From: Egicoccus halophilus
GTDB taxonomy: Bacteria > Actinomycetota > Nitriliruptoria > Nitriliruptorales > Nitriliruptoraceae
Direction: 5' to 3'
DNA: 64,000 nucleotides
Assembly (NCBI RefSeq): GCF_004300825.1
Contig: NZ_CP036250.1
Coordinates: 1,984,001-2,048,000, forward strand
Below, in pieces: positions 16,869 to 25,775 of this stretch. How positions within the stretch are numbered: position 1 is the stretch's first letter; the number at the start of each line of letters is the position of its first letter. Below the pieces are notes generated by a model. That model worked only from the letters and a program-made list of their open reading frames with translations. It made no database searches and was not told the DNA's origin. The position numbers and the translations under genes were made by a program.

Positions 16869-17870
16869 ATGGCGAGCACCATGACCCTGCCCGAGCAGCA
16901 CGGCGCCCCCGGTTCCTCCGGGCCGCCGCACGTCCCGGTCCTGCTGGACCGGGTCGTCGCGCTGTTCGCCGACGCACCCGAGGGGGTGTACCTGGACGGC
17001 ACGCTCGGGGCGGCGGGACACGCGGCGGCCGTGCTCGAGGCCCGGGCGCGGCGCCACGGCCGTGCGTCCCTGGTCGGCCTCGACCGCGACCCGCACGCGC
17101 TGGCGCTGGCCGAGACCCGCCTGGCGCGCGTCGGTGACGCGGTGGAGACCACCCTGGTGCGCACCCGGTTCGACGCGCTCGGCGAGGTCCTCGACGGGCT
17201 CGGGATCGAGCGGGTCGCCGGGATCTTCCTCGACCTGGGCATCTCGTCGATGCACGTCGACGAGGCCGCCCGGGGGTTCAGCTACCGCCAGGACGGTCCG
17301 CTCGACATGCGCATGGACCCGGACCTGCCGCGCTCGGCGGCCGATCTGGTCAACCAGCTCGAGCCACGGGAGCTGGCCCGCATCCTGCGCCGGTTCGGGG
17401 ACGAACGGTTCGCGGACCGCATCGCACGGGCCGTCGTGGCCGCACGACCGCTGACACGCACGACCGAGCTGGCCGAGGTCGTGCGCAACGCCATCCCGGC
17501 GGCTGCCCGCCGGACCGGTGGGCACCCGGCAACCCGCACCTTCCAGGCCCTGCGCATCGCCGTGAACGGCGAGCTCGAGGCCCTCGAGCAGGTCCTGCCG
17601 GCCGCCCTCGAGCGGCTCGCCACGGGCGGTGTCCTGGCGGTCCTGAGCTACCACTCCCTGGAGGACCGGCCGGTCAAGCGGGCGTTCGCCGCCGCGGCGA
17701 CCGGCTGTGTCTGTCCGCCGAACCTGCCGGTGTGCGCCTGCGGCCGCACGCCACTGGTCGAGCACGTCATCCGCAAGCCCGAGCGGCCCGACGCCGACGA
17801 GGTCGCCGTCAACCCCCGTGCCACCGCGGCCCGCCTGCGTGCGGTCCGCCGCCTGGAGTCCCACCCGTGA
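16869..17870 (+). CDS. rsmH: 16S rRNA (cytosine(1402)-N(4))-methyltransferase RsmH (MraW)
   Basis: This is a 333-residue protein. HVPVLLDRVV opens the domain, the SAM-binding motif is VYLDGTLGAAGHA with GLDRDPHAL, and GIFLDLGISSMHVDEAARGFSYRQDGPLDMRMD is the family hallmark. It ends with LSYHSLEDRPVKRAF and a Cys-rich segment. The enzyme methylates N4 of C1402 in 16S rRNA. Start ATG 16869 lies directly after mraZ; an in-frame ATG at 16881 is possible. Its TGA overlaps the ftsL GTG (GTGA). Confidence 0.95.
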   Translation: MASTMTLPEQHGAPGSSGPPHVPVLLDRVVALFADAPEGVYLDGTLGAAGHAAAVLEARARRHGRASLVGLDRDPHALALAETRLARVGDAVETTLVRTRFDALGEVLDGLGIERVAGIFLDLGISSMHVDEAARGFSYRQDGPLDMRMDPDLPRSAADLVNQLEPRELARILRRFGDERFADRIARAVVAARPLTRTTELAEVVRNAIPAAARRTGGHPATRTFQALRIAVNGELEALEQVLPAALERLATGGVLAVLSYHSLEDRPVKRAFAAAATGCVCPPNLPVCACGRTPLVEHVIRKPERPDADEVAVNPRATAARLRAVRRLESHP

Positions 17871-18301
17871 GCGCCGTTCCCGTCCCGAAGAAGACGACCG
17901 CACCCCAGGACGCCTCCCGCCACCTCGAGGTGGTCGGCGCGTCGCGTCGGCGTCACACGTTGGCCTACGCGCTGGTCGTCATCGTCGTGCTCGGTGCCGC
18001 CGTGTTCGGCACCGTGACGCTCAACGCCCTCGCGGCCGCCGGTGCCGTCGAGGCCCGCGCGCTCGACGCCCGGGTGGCGGAGGCCGAGCGCTCCTACGCG
18101 CAGTTGGTCGCCGACGTGGCGGCCCTGGAGGACCCCGCGCGCATCCGCGAGGCGGCCCTCGAGCTCGGCCTGGTCCCGGGTGGTGCCGGCCGGCACGTGC
18201 AGTTGCAGCGCAACCTGCCGGCCGACGGTGCCGTCAACGAGCTGTACACGGGTGAGCGTGCTGCCGACCCGCTCAAGCCCGTCCTCTCCCTGGAGCGCTA
18301 G
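17867..18301 (+). CDS. ftsL: FtsL-like septum formation protein
   Basis: This is a 144-residue single-pass protein: a basic cytoplasmic tail (1-30), a membrane segment (about 31-52), then a coiled-coil-like region (VEARALDARVAEAERSYAQLVADVAALEDPARIREAALELGLV) typical of FtsL/DivIC septum proteins. Sequence conservation in this family is low; the call rests on topology, size and position between rsmH and the division transpeptidase gene. GTG 17867 overlaps the rsmH stop. It would act with FtsQ and the FtsI/FtsW synthase at the septum. Confidence 0.8.
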   Translation: MSAVPVPKKTTAPQDASRHLEVVGASRRRHTLAYALVVIVVLGAAVFGTVTLNALAAAGAVEARALDARVAEAERSYAQLVADVAALEDPARIREAALELGLVPGGAGRHVQLQRNLPADGAVNELYTGERAADPLKPVLSLER

Positions 18302-20215
18302 ATGACCGAGCAGCCGCGTCGGCTCCGCGCCCTGGCCGCCTCCCGCGTCCAGCGGTCCGCGCGGGAGACCGGGACCCGCCGGATCCGCTGGATGCTGCTC
18401 ATCTACGGGTTGCTGTTCGCGTTGACCTTCGGTCAACTGATCAACGTCCAGGTCGTGCAGGGCCCCGACTACGCCGATCGTGGCGTTCGTCAGCGGGCGC
18501 GGATCGTCGACCTGGCGGCGACGCGCGGGCGCATCTACGACCGTGAGGGGGACGTGCTCGCGACCAGCGTGCAGTCGGCCTCGGTGTACGTCGACCCGCG
18601 CGCCTACCGGCCGGGGGAGACCCCCGACGGACAGGTCGTCCCGGCGGCCGGGGACAGCCGCGAGGTCGCCGAGGCGCTCGCGCCGCTGCTCGACCTGCGG
18701 GCCGACGACGTGCGCGACCGCCTCGAGCGCGACGCCCACTTCGTCTACCTCGGCCGTCAGCTGGACTGGGAGGTCGGCGAGCGCATCCGCGAGCTGGAGC
18801 TGCCGGGCGTCGGCGTGCTCGCCGAGCCGCAGCGGGTCTACCCGGCCGGACCGCTGGCCGGGCAGATCGTCGGGTTCACCGGCATCGACGGCGAGGGACT
18901 GCAGGGGCTCGAGGAGCAGTACGACCAGGTCCTCAGGGGCCGATCGGGGGTACTGACCTTCGATCAGGCACCGGGCGGGCTCGGGATCACCTCGGGCACC
19001 CGCGAGCTCCAGCCGTCCGAGCCGGGGACCGATCTGGTCCTGACCCTCGACCGGGACGTGCAGTACGCCGCGGAGCAGGCGGCGGCCAACGCCGTGGAGG
19101 AGCACGACGCCGCCGCCGCCAGCGTGGTCGTGCTCGACGTCGACACCTTCGAGGTGCTCGGCATGGCCTCGAGCCCCGGCTTCGACCCCAACGACCGCGG
19201 CAACAGCGACCCCGAGACGTGGCGCAACCGCGCCGTCACCGACGTGTTCGAGCCTGGATCGGTGCAGAAGGCGCTGACCGTCGCGGCGGCGCTCGAGGAA
19301 GGGCTGGTGTCGGCGACGTCCGCGAGGCCCACGAGCCGCAGCGTGCAGGCCGGAGGCCGGACCTTCCGCGACCCGCACCCGTTTCCCGGGGCGCAGTGGA
19401 CGCTCGGTGACATGGTCGAGCGCTCCAGCAACGTCGGCACCATCGAACTCGCCCAGCAGCTGGGCCCGGAGCGGCTGTACGACTACCTGCGGGAGTTCGG
19501 GTACGCGCAGCCGACCGGCGTGGGATTCCCGGGGGAGTCCAGCGGGCTGCTCATGCCGACCGAGAACTGGTGGGGGACCTCGCTGCCCACCATCTCCATC
19601 GGCCAGGGCGTGGCCGTGACGCTGATGCAGTTGGCCACCTCCTACGCCACGTTGGCCAACGACGGCGTGGCCAGGACCCCGCGCATCGTGCGCGGCACGG
19701 TCGGCGAGGACGGTCGTCTGACGCCGACGGCGTCGGGCGGCGAGCGACGCGTGGTCTCTCCCGACACCGCCGGGCAGGTCCGTTCGCTGCTCGAGCGCGC
19801 CGTGAGCGGCGAGCACGGCACGGGCGGACGGGCGGCCGTCGAGGGCTACAGCGTGGCCGGCAAGACCGGCACCGCCCGCAAGCCCAGCGTCGACGCGCGC
19901 GGCTACTCCGGCGAGTACGTCGCGACCTTCGTCGGGTTCGCACCGGTCGAGGACCCCGAGGTCGTGGTGGCCGTGATGGTCGACGAACCCGGACCGGTGT
20001 TCTACGGCGGCCTGGTCGCGGCTCCGGTCTTCAGCGAGGTCATGGCGGCCACGCTCGCCGCCCGGAGGGTCGCGCCCGACGGGGGGTCCCCGAGTCTGGA
20101 CGTGGTGATGGACGAGGCCCGGCTCGTGGCCGCGGAGACGGCCGCGCTCGAGTCCGAGGCGCTGCCCGCCGACGACCCGGGTTCACCGCCGGTCGGCGAC
20201 CCGGTGGGTGACTAG
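18302..20215 (+). CDS. ftsI: Division-specific peptidoglycan D,D-transpeptidase FtsI (class B PBP)
   Basis: This is a 637-residue protein with one N-terminal membrane segment (about 30-50), a PBP dimerisation domain, then the transpeptidase domain with SxxK as SVQK (S320-K323, in FEPGSVQK), SxN as SSN (375-377) and KTGT (521-524). The acidic, Pro-rich tail after about 600 is extra. It cross-links septal peptidoglycan together with FtsW. ATG 18302 immediately follows the ftsL stop. The gene is followed by a 232-nt gap containing a promoter-like element before murE. Confidence 0.94.
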   Translation: MTEQPRRLRALAASRVQRSARETGTRRIRWMLLIYGLLFALTFGQLINVQVVQGPDYADRGVRQRARIVDLAATRGRIYDREGDVLATSVQSASVYVDPRAYRPGETPDGQVVPAAGDSREVAEALAPLLDLRADDVRDRLERDAHFVYLGRQLDWEVGERIRELELPGVGVLAEPQRVYPAGPLAGQIVGFTGIDGEGLQGLEEQYDQVLRGRSGVLTFDQAPGGLGITSGTRELQPSEPGTDLVLTLDRDVQYAAEQAAANAVEEHDAAAASVVVLDVDTFEVLGMASSPGFDPNDRGNSDPETWRNRAVTDVFEPGSVQKALTVAAALEEGLVSATSARPTSRSVQAGGRTFRDPHPFPGAQWTLGDMVERSSNVGTIELAQQLGPERLYDYLREFGYAQPTGVGFPGESSGLLMPTENWWGTSLPTISIGQGVAVTLMQLATSYATLANDGVARTPRIVRGTVGEDGRLTPTASGGERRVVSPDTAGQVRSLLERAVSGEHGTGGRAAVEGYSVAGKTGTARKPSVDARGYSGEYVATFVGFAPVEDPEVVVAVMVDEPGPVFYGGLVAAPVFSEVMAATLAARRVAPDGGSPSLDVVMDEARLVAAETAALESEALPADDPGSPPVGDPVGD

Positions 20216-20266
20216 CACCGGGGGTCGCCGTGTCCACGCAGGCCCGGCTCGTCCGAGCGACCGTCC

Positions 20267-20302
20267 GGGGTGCGCTGGAGCGCACCCCCGCGGCGTTAGG
20301 CT
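20267..20302 (+). promoter_or_regulatory. Palindrome and -10 element upstream of murE
   Basis: GGGGTGCGC (20267-20275), loop TGGA, then GCGCACCCC (20280-20288) is a perfect 9-bp stem. TAGGCT, a common actinobacterial -10, follows at 20297-20302, so the palindrome covers the -35 region of a murE promoter. It may act as an operator or as the ftsI terminator. It sits in the only sizeable gap between ftsI and ftsQ (20216-20447). Confidence 0.5.
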
Positions 20303-20447
20303 CGGGCGGCACCGTGCCGTCCCGTCCGCCCGCCGCGAGGATCGCGCACGGCGGGCGGCCCCGAGCCACCACGAGCGCCCCTTGTGGCGCACCGGCGTCG
20401 GTTCCACCGACGTCTCACCGACATCCGACGGCCCGAGGAACTCGTCC

Positions 20448-21920
20448 GTGACGGCGTACCTGTCCGAAGTCGCTGCCGCCCTGCCCGGGGCGCGGCAGCG
20501 GGGCGACGACGTCGTGGTCGTCGACGCGACCCACGACAGCCGCCAGGTGGTGCAGGACGGCCTGTTCTGCGCGATCCGGGGGGCCACGGTGGACGGCCAC
20601 GACCACGCCGCCCAGGCCGTGGCCGACGGGGCCCGCGCGCTGCTGGTCGATCACTGGCTCGACCTGCCCGTCGCCCAGGTGCTGGTGTCGGACGTGCGCG
20701 CGGCGGCCGGTCCGGCGGCGGCCGTCGTCCACGGCCGCCCGACCGACCAGTTGTGCGTGGTGGGCGTGACCGGCACCAACGGCAAGACCACCACGGCCTA
20801 CCTGCTGGAGGCGGCGTTCGCGGCCCACGGGACGGGGGTCGGCGTCATCGGCACGGTCGAGACCCGGGTGCACGGTGAGGCCCAACCGGGCGTGCGCACC
20901 ACACCGGAGGGCACCGACCTGCAGCGGCTGCTGCGGCACATGCGCGACCGCGGCGCCGACGCGGTCGCGATGGAGGTCTCCTCGCACGGTCTGGACCTGC
21001 ACCGGGTCGACGGGACCCGCTTCGCGGTCGCCGCCTGGACCAACCTGACCCAGGACCACCTCGACTGGCACGGCACGATGGAGGCGTACTTCGCCGCCAA
21101 GGCCCGGTTGTTCACCTCCGCGTTCGCCGGACGGGGCGTCGTCCACCTCGATGGCCCGTGGGCCCGGCGGCTGCTCGAGGTCAGCGAGATCCCGGTCGTG
21201 ACGGTCGGGCGCGACGAGGCCGCCGACGTGCGCATCGTCGACGAGGTCGCCGACGTGACCGGCTCGCGGGCCCGCCTGGTCGGGAGGGAGATCGACCTGC
21301 CGATCGCCACCCGCCTGCCCGGGCGCTTCAACACGACCAACGCCGCGCTGGCCGTGCTGAGCGCGATCGAGGCCGGCGTGCCCGCTGCGGTGGCGGCCGA
21401 GGGCGTCGCTGCCTGTCCGGGCGCCCCGGGTCGGCTCGAGCGGGTCGAGGCCGGGCAGCCCTTCACGGTGCTGGTCGACTACGCACACACCGCCGACGCC
21501 GTGGAACAGGCCCTGGAAACGGTGCGTGACCTGCTCGAGCCCGACCGTCGGGTCGTGGTCGTGTTGGGTGCCGGCGGCGACCGTGACCGCGCCAAGCGCG
21601 CTCCCATGGGCGCAGCCGCCGCGCGCGCCGACGTGGCCGTGCTGACCTCGGACAACCCACGGAGCGAGGACCCCGGGGCGATCCTCGCGGCGGTCGCCGA
21701 CGGTGCCCGTGCCGCGGTCGCCGCCGGGGCACCAGCCAGCGTGCACACCGAACTCGACCGACGCCGAGCCATCGCGCTCGCGCTCGCGCTCGCGGCGCCC
21801 GGTGACGTCGTCGTGATCGCCGGCAAGGGACACGAGACCGGTCAGCAGTTCGCCGATCGGACCCTGCCGTTCGACGACCGGCTCGTCGCCCGCGAGCTGC
21901 TGGAGGGAAGCCAGGAATGA
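20448..21920 (+). CDS. murE: UDP-MurNAc-tripeptide synthetase MurE (meso-diaminopimelate type)
   Basis: This is a 490-residue protein from GTG 20448, preceded by GAGGAA. The Mur ligase ATP loop VTGTNGKTTT is at 107-116, followed by the central domain (EVSSHGLDLHRVDGTRFAVAAWTNLTQDHLDWHGTMEAY) and the C-terminal domain, whose DNPRSEDP (402-409) is the motif that binds meso-diaminopimelate. It adds the third stem-peptide residue in the cytosol. The TGA overlaps the murF ATG by 4 nt. It heads a gap-free run of nine genes. Confidence 0.95.
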   Translation: MTAYLSEVAAALPGARQRGDDVVVVDATHDSRQVVQDGLFCAIRGATVDGHDHAAQAVADGARALLVDHWLDLPVAQVLVSDVRAAAGPAAAVVHGRPTDQLCVVGVTGTNGKTTTAYLLEAAFAAHGTGVGVIGTVETRVHGEAQPGVRTTPEGTDLQRLLRHMRDRGADAVAMEVSSHGLDLHRVDGTRFAVAAWTNLTQDHLDWHGTMEAYFAAKARLFTSAFAGRGVVHLDGPWARRLLEVSEIPVVTVGRDEAADVRIVDEVADVTGSRARLVGREIDLPIATRLPGRFNTTNAALAVLSAIEAGVPAAVAAEGVAACPGAPGRLERVEAGQPFTVLVDYAHTADAVEQALETVRDLLEPDRRVVVVLGAGGDRDRAKRAPMGAAAARADVAVLTSDNPRSEDPGAILAAVADGARAAVAAGAPASVHTELDRRRAIALALALAAPGDVVVIAGKGHETGQQFADRTLPFDDRLVARELLEGSQE

Positions 21921-23341
21921 TCCCGCTCGCACTGCAGGAGGTCGCCGCGGCCGTCGGGGGCGAGCTCGTCGGGGACGCCCGGACCGAGATCCGCACCGTC
22001 AGCACCGACTCGCGCACCGTGGCCGACGGGGCGTTGTTCGTCGCGCTGCCGGGGGAACGGGCCGACGGTCACGACCACGTCGCGGCCGCCGTCACCGCCG
22101 GCGCCGCCGCGGTGCTGGTGTCGCGACCGATGGACGCCGGCGTTCCCGAGGTCCGGGTCGCCGACACCTGGCTCGCCGTCCGCGCCCTGGCGGCGGACGT
22201 CCGACGCCGGGTCGACCCGGCGACGGTCGCCGTCACCGGGTCGGTCGGCAAGACCACCGTCAAGGACCTCACCGCGGCGGCGTTGGGATCGCAGCGCCGG
22301 ACCGTCGCGGCCAGGGGTTCGTTCAACAACGAACTCGGCGTGCCGCTGACCCTGCTGGAGCTGACCGCGGACACGCAGGCGCTCGTCACCGAGATCGGCG
22401 CCCGGCATGTCGGCGACATCGCGACCCTGGCGCCGGTGGCGGCACCCGACGTGGCGGTCGTCACGGCCGTCGCCGGGGTCCATCTCGAGATCTTCGGCAG
22501 CATCGAACGGGTCGCCGTGGCCAAGCGTGAGCTGGTGGAGTCGCTGGGCCCGTCCGGTGTCGCCGTGCTCAACGTCGCCGACCCGCGGGTGGCGGCCATG
22601 GCCACGGCCGCACCCGCGGTGATCTCGGTGGCCCTCGACGACCCGCGTGCCGACGTCCACGCCCGCGACGTCGTCCTCGACCGCCACGCGCGGGCGAGCG
22701 CCACGGCGGTGACGCCCTGGGGGCGGGTGCCGTTGACGCTGCCGATCGCGGGGCGCCACCACGTCGGCAACGCGCTGCTGGCGCTGGCGGTCGCCGGTCA
22801 CCTGGAGGTCGACCTCCACGCGGCCGCGGCCGCGCTGGCGGGCGCGCCGGTGAGCCGCTGGCGGGGCGAGGTCGTCGAAGCCGGCGACGTGGTGGTGGTC
22901 AACGACGCCTACAACGCCAATCCCACCTCCGTCGGTGCGGCGCTCGACACGCTCGTCGCCGTCGAGCGCACCGGTCGGACCCACGCGGTCCTCGGTGTCA
23001 TGGCCGAGATCGGTGACGACCACCACCGCGAGCACGTCGCGGTCGGCGCGCGCTGTGCCGAACTCGGCGTCGACGAACTCGTCGTGGTCGGCGACCTGGC
23101 CGTCGGGATGGCGGAGGGGGCCCGAGCGGCCGGACTCGCGCACGTCGTCGAGGTGCCCGACGCCGACACGGCACTCGAGCACCTGCTCGCCAGCGTCGCC
23201 CCGGGTGACGTCGTGCTGGTCAAGGCGTCGCGGGTCGGCGGACTCGAACGCGTCGCCGACGGACTGGTCGAGGCACGGGGCGAGCGCGACACCGCGGGCA
23301 CCCCCCGGGACGCACGGAACTCGGAGGCCCCACTGCCGTGA
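21917..23341 (+). CDS. murF: UDP-MurNAc-tripeptide-D-alanyl-D-alanine ligase MurF
   Basis: This is a 474-residue protein. The N-terminal substrate domain reads IRTVSTDSRTVADGALFVAL, the ATP loop is VTGSVGKTTVKD (about 110-121), then GSFNNELGVPLTLLE, and the C-terminal domain contains NDAYNANPTSV. MurF adds D-Ala-D-Ala to complete the pentapeptide. The start overlaps murE by 4 nt and its stop overlaps the mraY GTG by 4 nt. The tail after about 450 is longer and less conserved than usual. Confidence 0.95.
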   Translation: MIPLALQEVAAAVGGELVGDARTEIRTVSTDSRTVADGALFVALPGERADGHDHVAAAVTAGAAAVLVSRPMDAGVPEVRVADTWLAVRALAADVRRRVDPATVAVTGSVGKTTVKDLTAAALGSQRRTVAARGSFNNELGVPLTLLELTADTQALVTEIGARHVGDIATLAPVAAPDVAVVTAVAGVHLEIFGSIERVAVAKRELVESLGPSGVAVLNVADPRVAAMATAAPAVISVALDDPRADVHARDVVLDRHARASATAVTPWGRVPLTLPIAGRHHVGNALLALAVAGHLEVDLHAAAAALAGAPVSRWRGEVVEAGDVVVVNDAYNANPTSVGAALDTLVAVERTGRTHAVLGVMAEIGDDHHREHVAVGARCAELGVDELVVVGDLAVGMAEGARAAGLAHVVEVPDADTALEHLLASVAPGDVVLVKASRVGGLERVADGLVEARGERDTAGTPRDARNSEAPLP

Positions 23342-24372
23342 TCGCCATCCTCATCTCCGGCACGGTCGCGCTGGTGGCCGCGCTGGCCGGCACGCCGCTG
23401 GTCATCACCTACTTCCGTGAGCGGGGGTTCGGGCAGTTCATCCGCGAGGAGGGTCCCGAGGCGCACCACGCCAAGGCCGGCACCCCCACCATGGGCGGCA
23501 CGGCGATCGTGCTGGCCGCCGTGCTCGCCTTCCTGACCGCGCACCTGACCTCGGTCACCTTCACGCCGGTCGGCTGGCTGGTCGTGTTCGTGTTCGTCGG
23601 CATGGCGGCCGTCGGGTTCGCCGACGACTTCATCAAGTTGCGGATGCAGCGCAACCTCGGCCTGAACAAGACCGCCAAGTTCCTGGGCCAGGCGGTCATC
23701 GCCGCGGTGTTCGCCTTCGCCGGTCCGGCCCTGGCCGACCTGCCGACCAACATCTCGATCGTCGGCGCGCTCGAGATCCAGCTGCCCAACTGGGCCTTCT
23801 TCCTGTGGATCTTCCTGCTGCTCGCGGGCGCCTCCAACGCCGTCAACCTCACCGACGGCCTCGACGGCCTCGCCGCCGGGTCGGGTGCGCTGGTGTTCGG
23901 CGCCTACACGCTGATCGCGTTCTGGCAGTTCCGCAACCCGTTCGCCTACCCGATGGAGAGCGGTGAGGCGCTCGACGTGGCCATCATCGTCGCGGCCGTC
24001 ATGGCCGCCTGCGCCGGGTTCCTGTGGCACAACGCGCCGCCGGCCCGCATCTTCATGGGCGACACCGGTTCGCTCGCGTTGGGTGGGTTGCTGGCCGCGG
24101 TGTCGGTGGTCACCAACACCCAGGTGCTGCTGGTGCTGCTCGGCGGCCTGTACGTCCTCGAGACGCTGTCGGTGATCATCCAGGTGGCGGTGTTCCGCAG
24201 CACCGGCAGGCGGGTGTTCCGCATGGCGCCGATGCACCACCACTTCGAGCTGCTCGGGTGGCAGGAGACCACCATCATCGTGCGGTTCTGGATCATCGCC
24301 GGGATCGGCGTCGCCCTGGGTCTGGGCACGTTCTACGCCGAGTACCTGTCGCGGTTCGGACCGCTCGGATGA
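23338..24372 (+). CDS. mraY: Phospho-MurNAc-pentapeptide-transferase MraY
   Basis: This is a 344-residue polytopic protein with about ten membrane segments. Conserved catalytic pieces are GFADDFIKL (the DDxxK motif), NAVNLTDGLDGLAAG, NAPPARIFMGDTGSLALGG and the C-terminal MAPMHHHFELLGW. It transfers phospho-MurNAc-pentapeptide to undecaprenyl phosphate, making lipid I on the inner membrane face. The GTG start at 23338 overlaps murF, and the TGA overlaps the murD ATG. Confidence 0.97.
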   Translation: MIAILISGTVALVAALAGTPLVITYFRERGFGQFIREEGPEAHHAKAGTPTMGGTAIVLAAVLAFLTAHLTSVTFTPVGWLVVFVFVGMAAVGFADDFIKLRMQRNLGLNKTAKFLGQAVIAAVFAFAGPALADLPTNISIVGALEIQLPNWAFFLWIFLLLAGASNAVNLTDGLDGLAAGSGALVFGAYTLIAFWQFRNPFAYPMESGEALDVAIIVAAVMAACAGFLWHNAPPARIFMGDTGSLALGGLLAAVSVVTNTQVLLVLLGGLYVLETLSVIIQVAVFRSTGRRVFRMAPMHHHFELLGWQETTIIVRFWIIAGIGVALGLGTFYAEYLSRFGPLG

Positions 24373-25775
24373 GCGAGCTGTCTGCCCCCCGGCCCCTCGA
24401 GGGCGTCACCCGGGTGCTGGTCGTCGGGCTCGGGGCGTCCGGCGTCGCCGCCGCGGACGCGCTGCTCGACGCCGGGGTCGCGGTCACGATGGTCGACGAC
24501 CGCGACGACCACCCGGCTGTCGCGGACCTGCGTGCCCGCGGCATCGAGGTCGCCACCGGCGTGGCGCCGGTCGAGCGCCTCGACGGCCACGACCTCGTGG
24601 TGCCCTCGCCCGGCGTGCCCGAGCATGCACCCGTCCTGCGGGCCGCGGCCGAGCGCGGCATCCCGGTGTGGTCGGAACCCGAGCTCGGGGCCCGCCGCCA
24701 CCCCCGGCGGCTGCTCGCCGTGACCGGTACCAACGGCAAGACGTCGGTCACCGAGCTGCTCGCGGCCATGCTCGCCACCGGTGGGCTCGACGCGCGTCCC
24801 TGCGGCAACATCGGGACGCCGTTCACGACGGCGGCGGCCGCAGCGCCCGGGGATGCCGTGCTCGTCGCCGAGCTGTCGTCGTTCCAGCTCCGCTTCGTCG
24901 AACGTCTGCGACCCGAGGTCGGCGTGCTGCTCAACCTGGCGGCCGACCACCTCGACTGGCACCCGACGATGGCCGCCTACGGCGAGGCCAAGGCGCGCCT
25001 GTGGCACGCCCAGCAGCCCGGTGACTGGGCGGTCGTCAACGCCGCCGACGCGACGACCCGGTCGCTGGCCAGCCGATTCGCCCCGGCCGGTCGGGCCGCC
25101 TTCGACGGCACCGGCGCGGTCGTCGGCGTCGGCGTCGGCGTGGCCGGTCCGGCGCTCGTCGCCGCGACGCCGGCGTTCGAGGGACCGCTCGTGCGGCTCG
25201 ACGAACTCGCGCTGGCGGCGCCCCACCACCGGGCCAACGTCGCCGCGGCCGCGACGGCCGCGCTGCTGGCCGGCGTCGATCCGGCCGCCGTGGCGGAGGC
25301 CGCCCGCCGCTTCCACCCCGGCCGTCACCGACTCGAGCTGGTGGCCGAGCGCGGCGGGGTGCGCTTCGTCGACGACTCGAAGGCCACCAACGTCCACGCC
25401 GCGGCGGCCGCGCTGCGCTCCGCCGAACGCATCGTGTGGATCGCGGGGGGACTGGCCAAGGGCGTCGACCTCGGCGCGCTCGGCGCGCACCTCGACGCGG
25501 TCCGTGCCGCGGTGCTGATCGGGACCGCGGCCGAGGAGTTGGCCGAGGTGTGCGCCGCCGCCGGTGTCCCCGCCAGGATCGCTGCCAGCATCGAGGACGC
25601 CGTCACGTCGGCCGCGGCGCTCGCCCGGCCGGGGGACACGGTGCTGCTCGCGCCGGCGTGCGCGTCGTTCGACCAGTTCTCGGGGTATGCACAACGTGGC
25701 GAGCGATTCGCCGCGGCCGTGCGAGCCTTGCCGCCCGCGACCGCAACGACCGGCGGAACAGGAGCGAGCCGATGA
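24369..25775 (+). CDS. murD: UDP-MurNAc-L-alanine-D-glutamate ligase MurD
   Basis: This is a 468-residue protein with an N-terminal Rossmann-like domain (VLVVGLGASGVAAADALLDAG), ATP loop VTGTNGKTSVTELLA, ELSSFQL and NLAADHLDWHPTM in the central domain, and VDDSKATNVHAAAAAL with LLAPACASFDQF in the C-terminal domain. It adds D-Glu as the second stem residue. A short run of GVGVGVAG near residue 253 comes from a 6-bp microsatellite (GTCGGC) at about 25123. It overlaps mraY and ftsW by 4 nt each. Confidence 0.96.
   Translation: MSELSAPRPLEGVTRVLVVGLGASGVAAADALLDAGVAVTMVDDRDDHPAVADLRARGIEVATGVAPVERLDGHDLVVPSPGVPEHAPVLRAAAERGIPVWSEPELGARRHPRRLLAVTGTNGKTSVTELLAAMLATGGLDARPCGNIGTPFTTAAAAAPGDAVLVAELSSFQLRFVERLRPEVGVLLNLAADHLDWHPTMAAYGEAKARLWHAQQPGDWAVVNAADATTRSLASRFAPAGRAAFDGTGAVVGVGVGVAGPALVAATPAFEGPLVRLDELALAAPHHRANVAAAATAALLAGVDPAAVAEAARRFHPGRHRLELVAERGGVRFVDDSKATNVHAAAAALRSAERIVWIAGGLAKGVDLGALGAHLDAVRAAVLIGTAAEELAEVCAAAGVPARIAASIEDAVTSAAALARPGDTVLLAPACASFDQFSGYAQRGERFAAAVRALPPATATTGGTGASR

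Noticed and set aside
21774-21797. GCTCGC microsatellite in murE
   Set aside because: It codes for an Ala/Leu helix (ALALALAA) conserved in reading frame; low-complexity coding sequence rather than a functional repeat.
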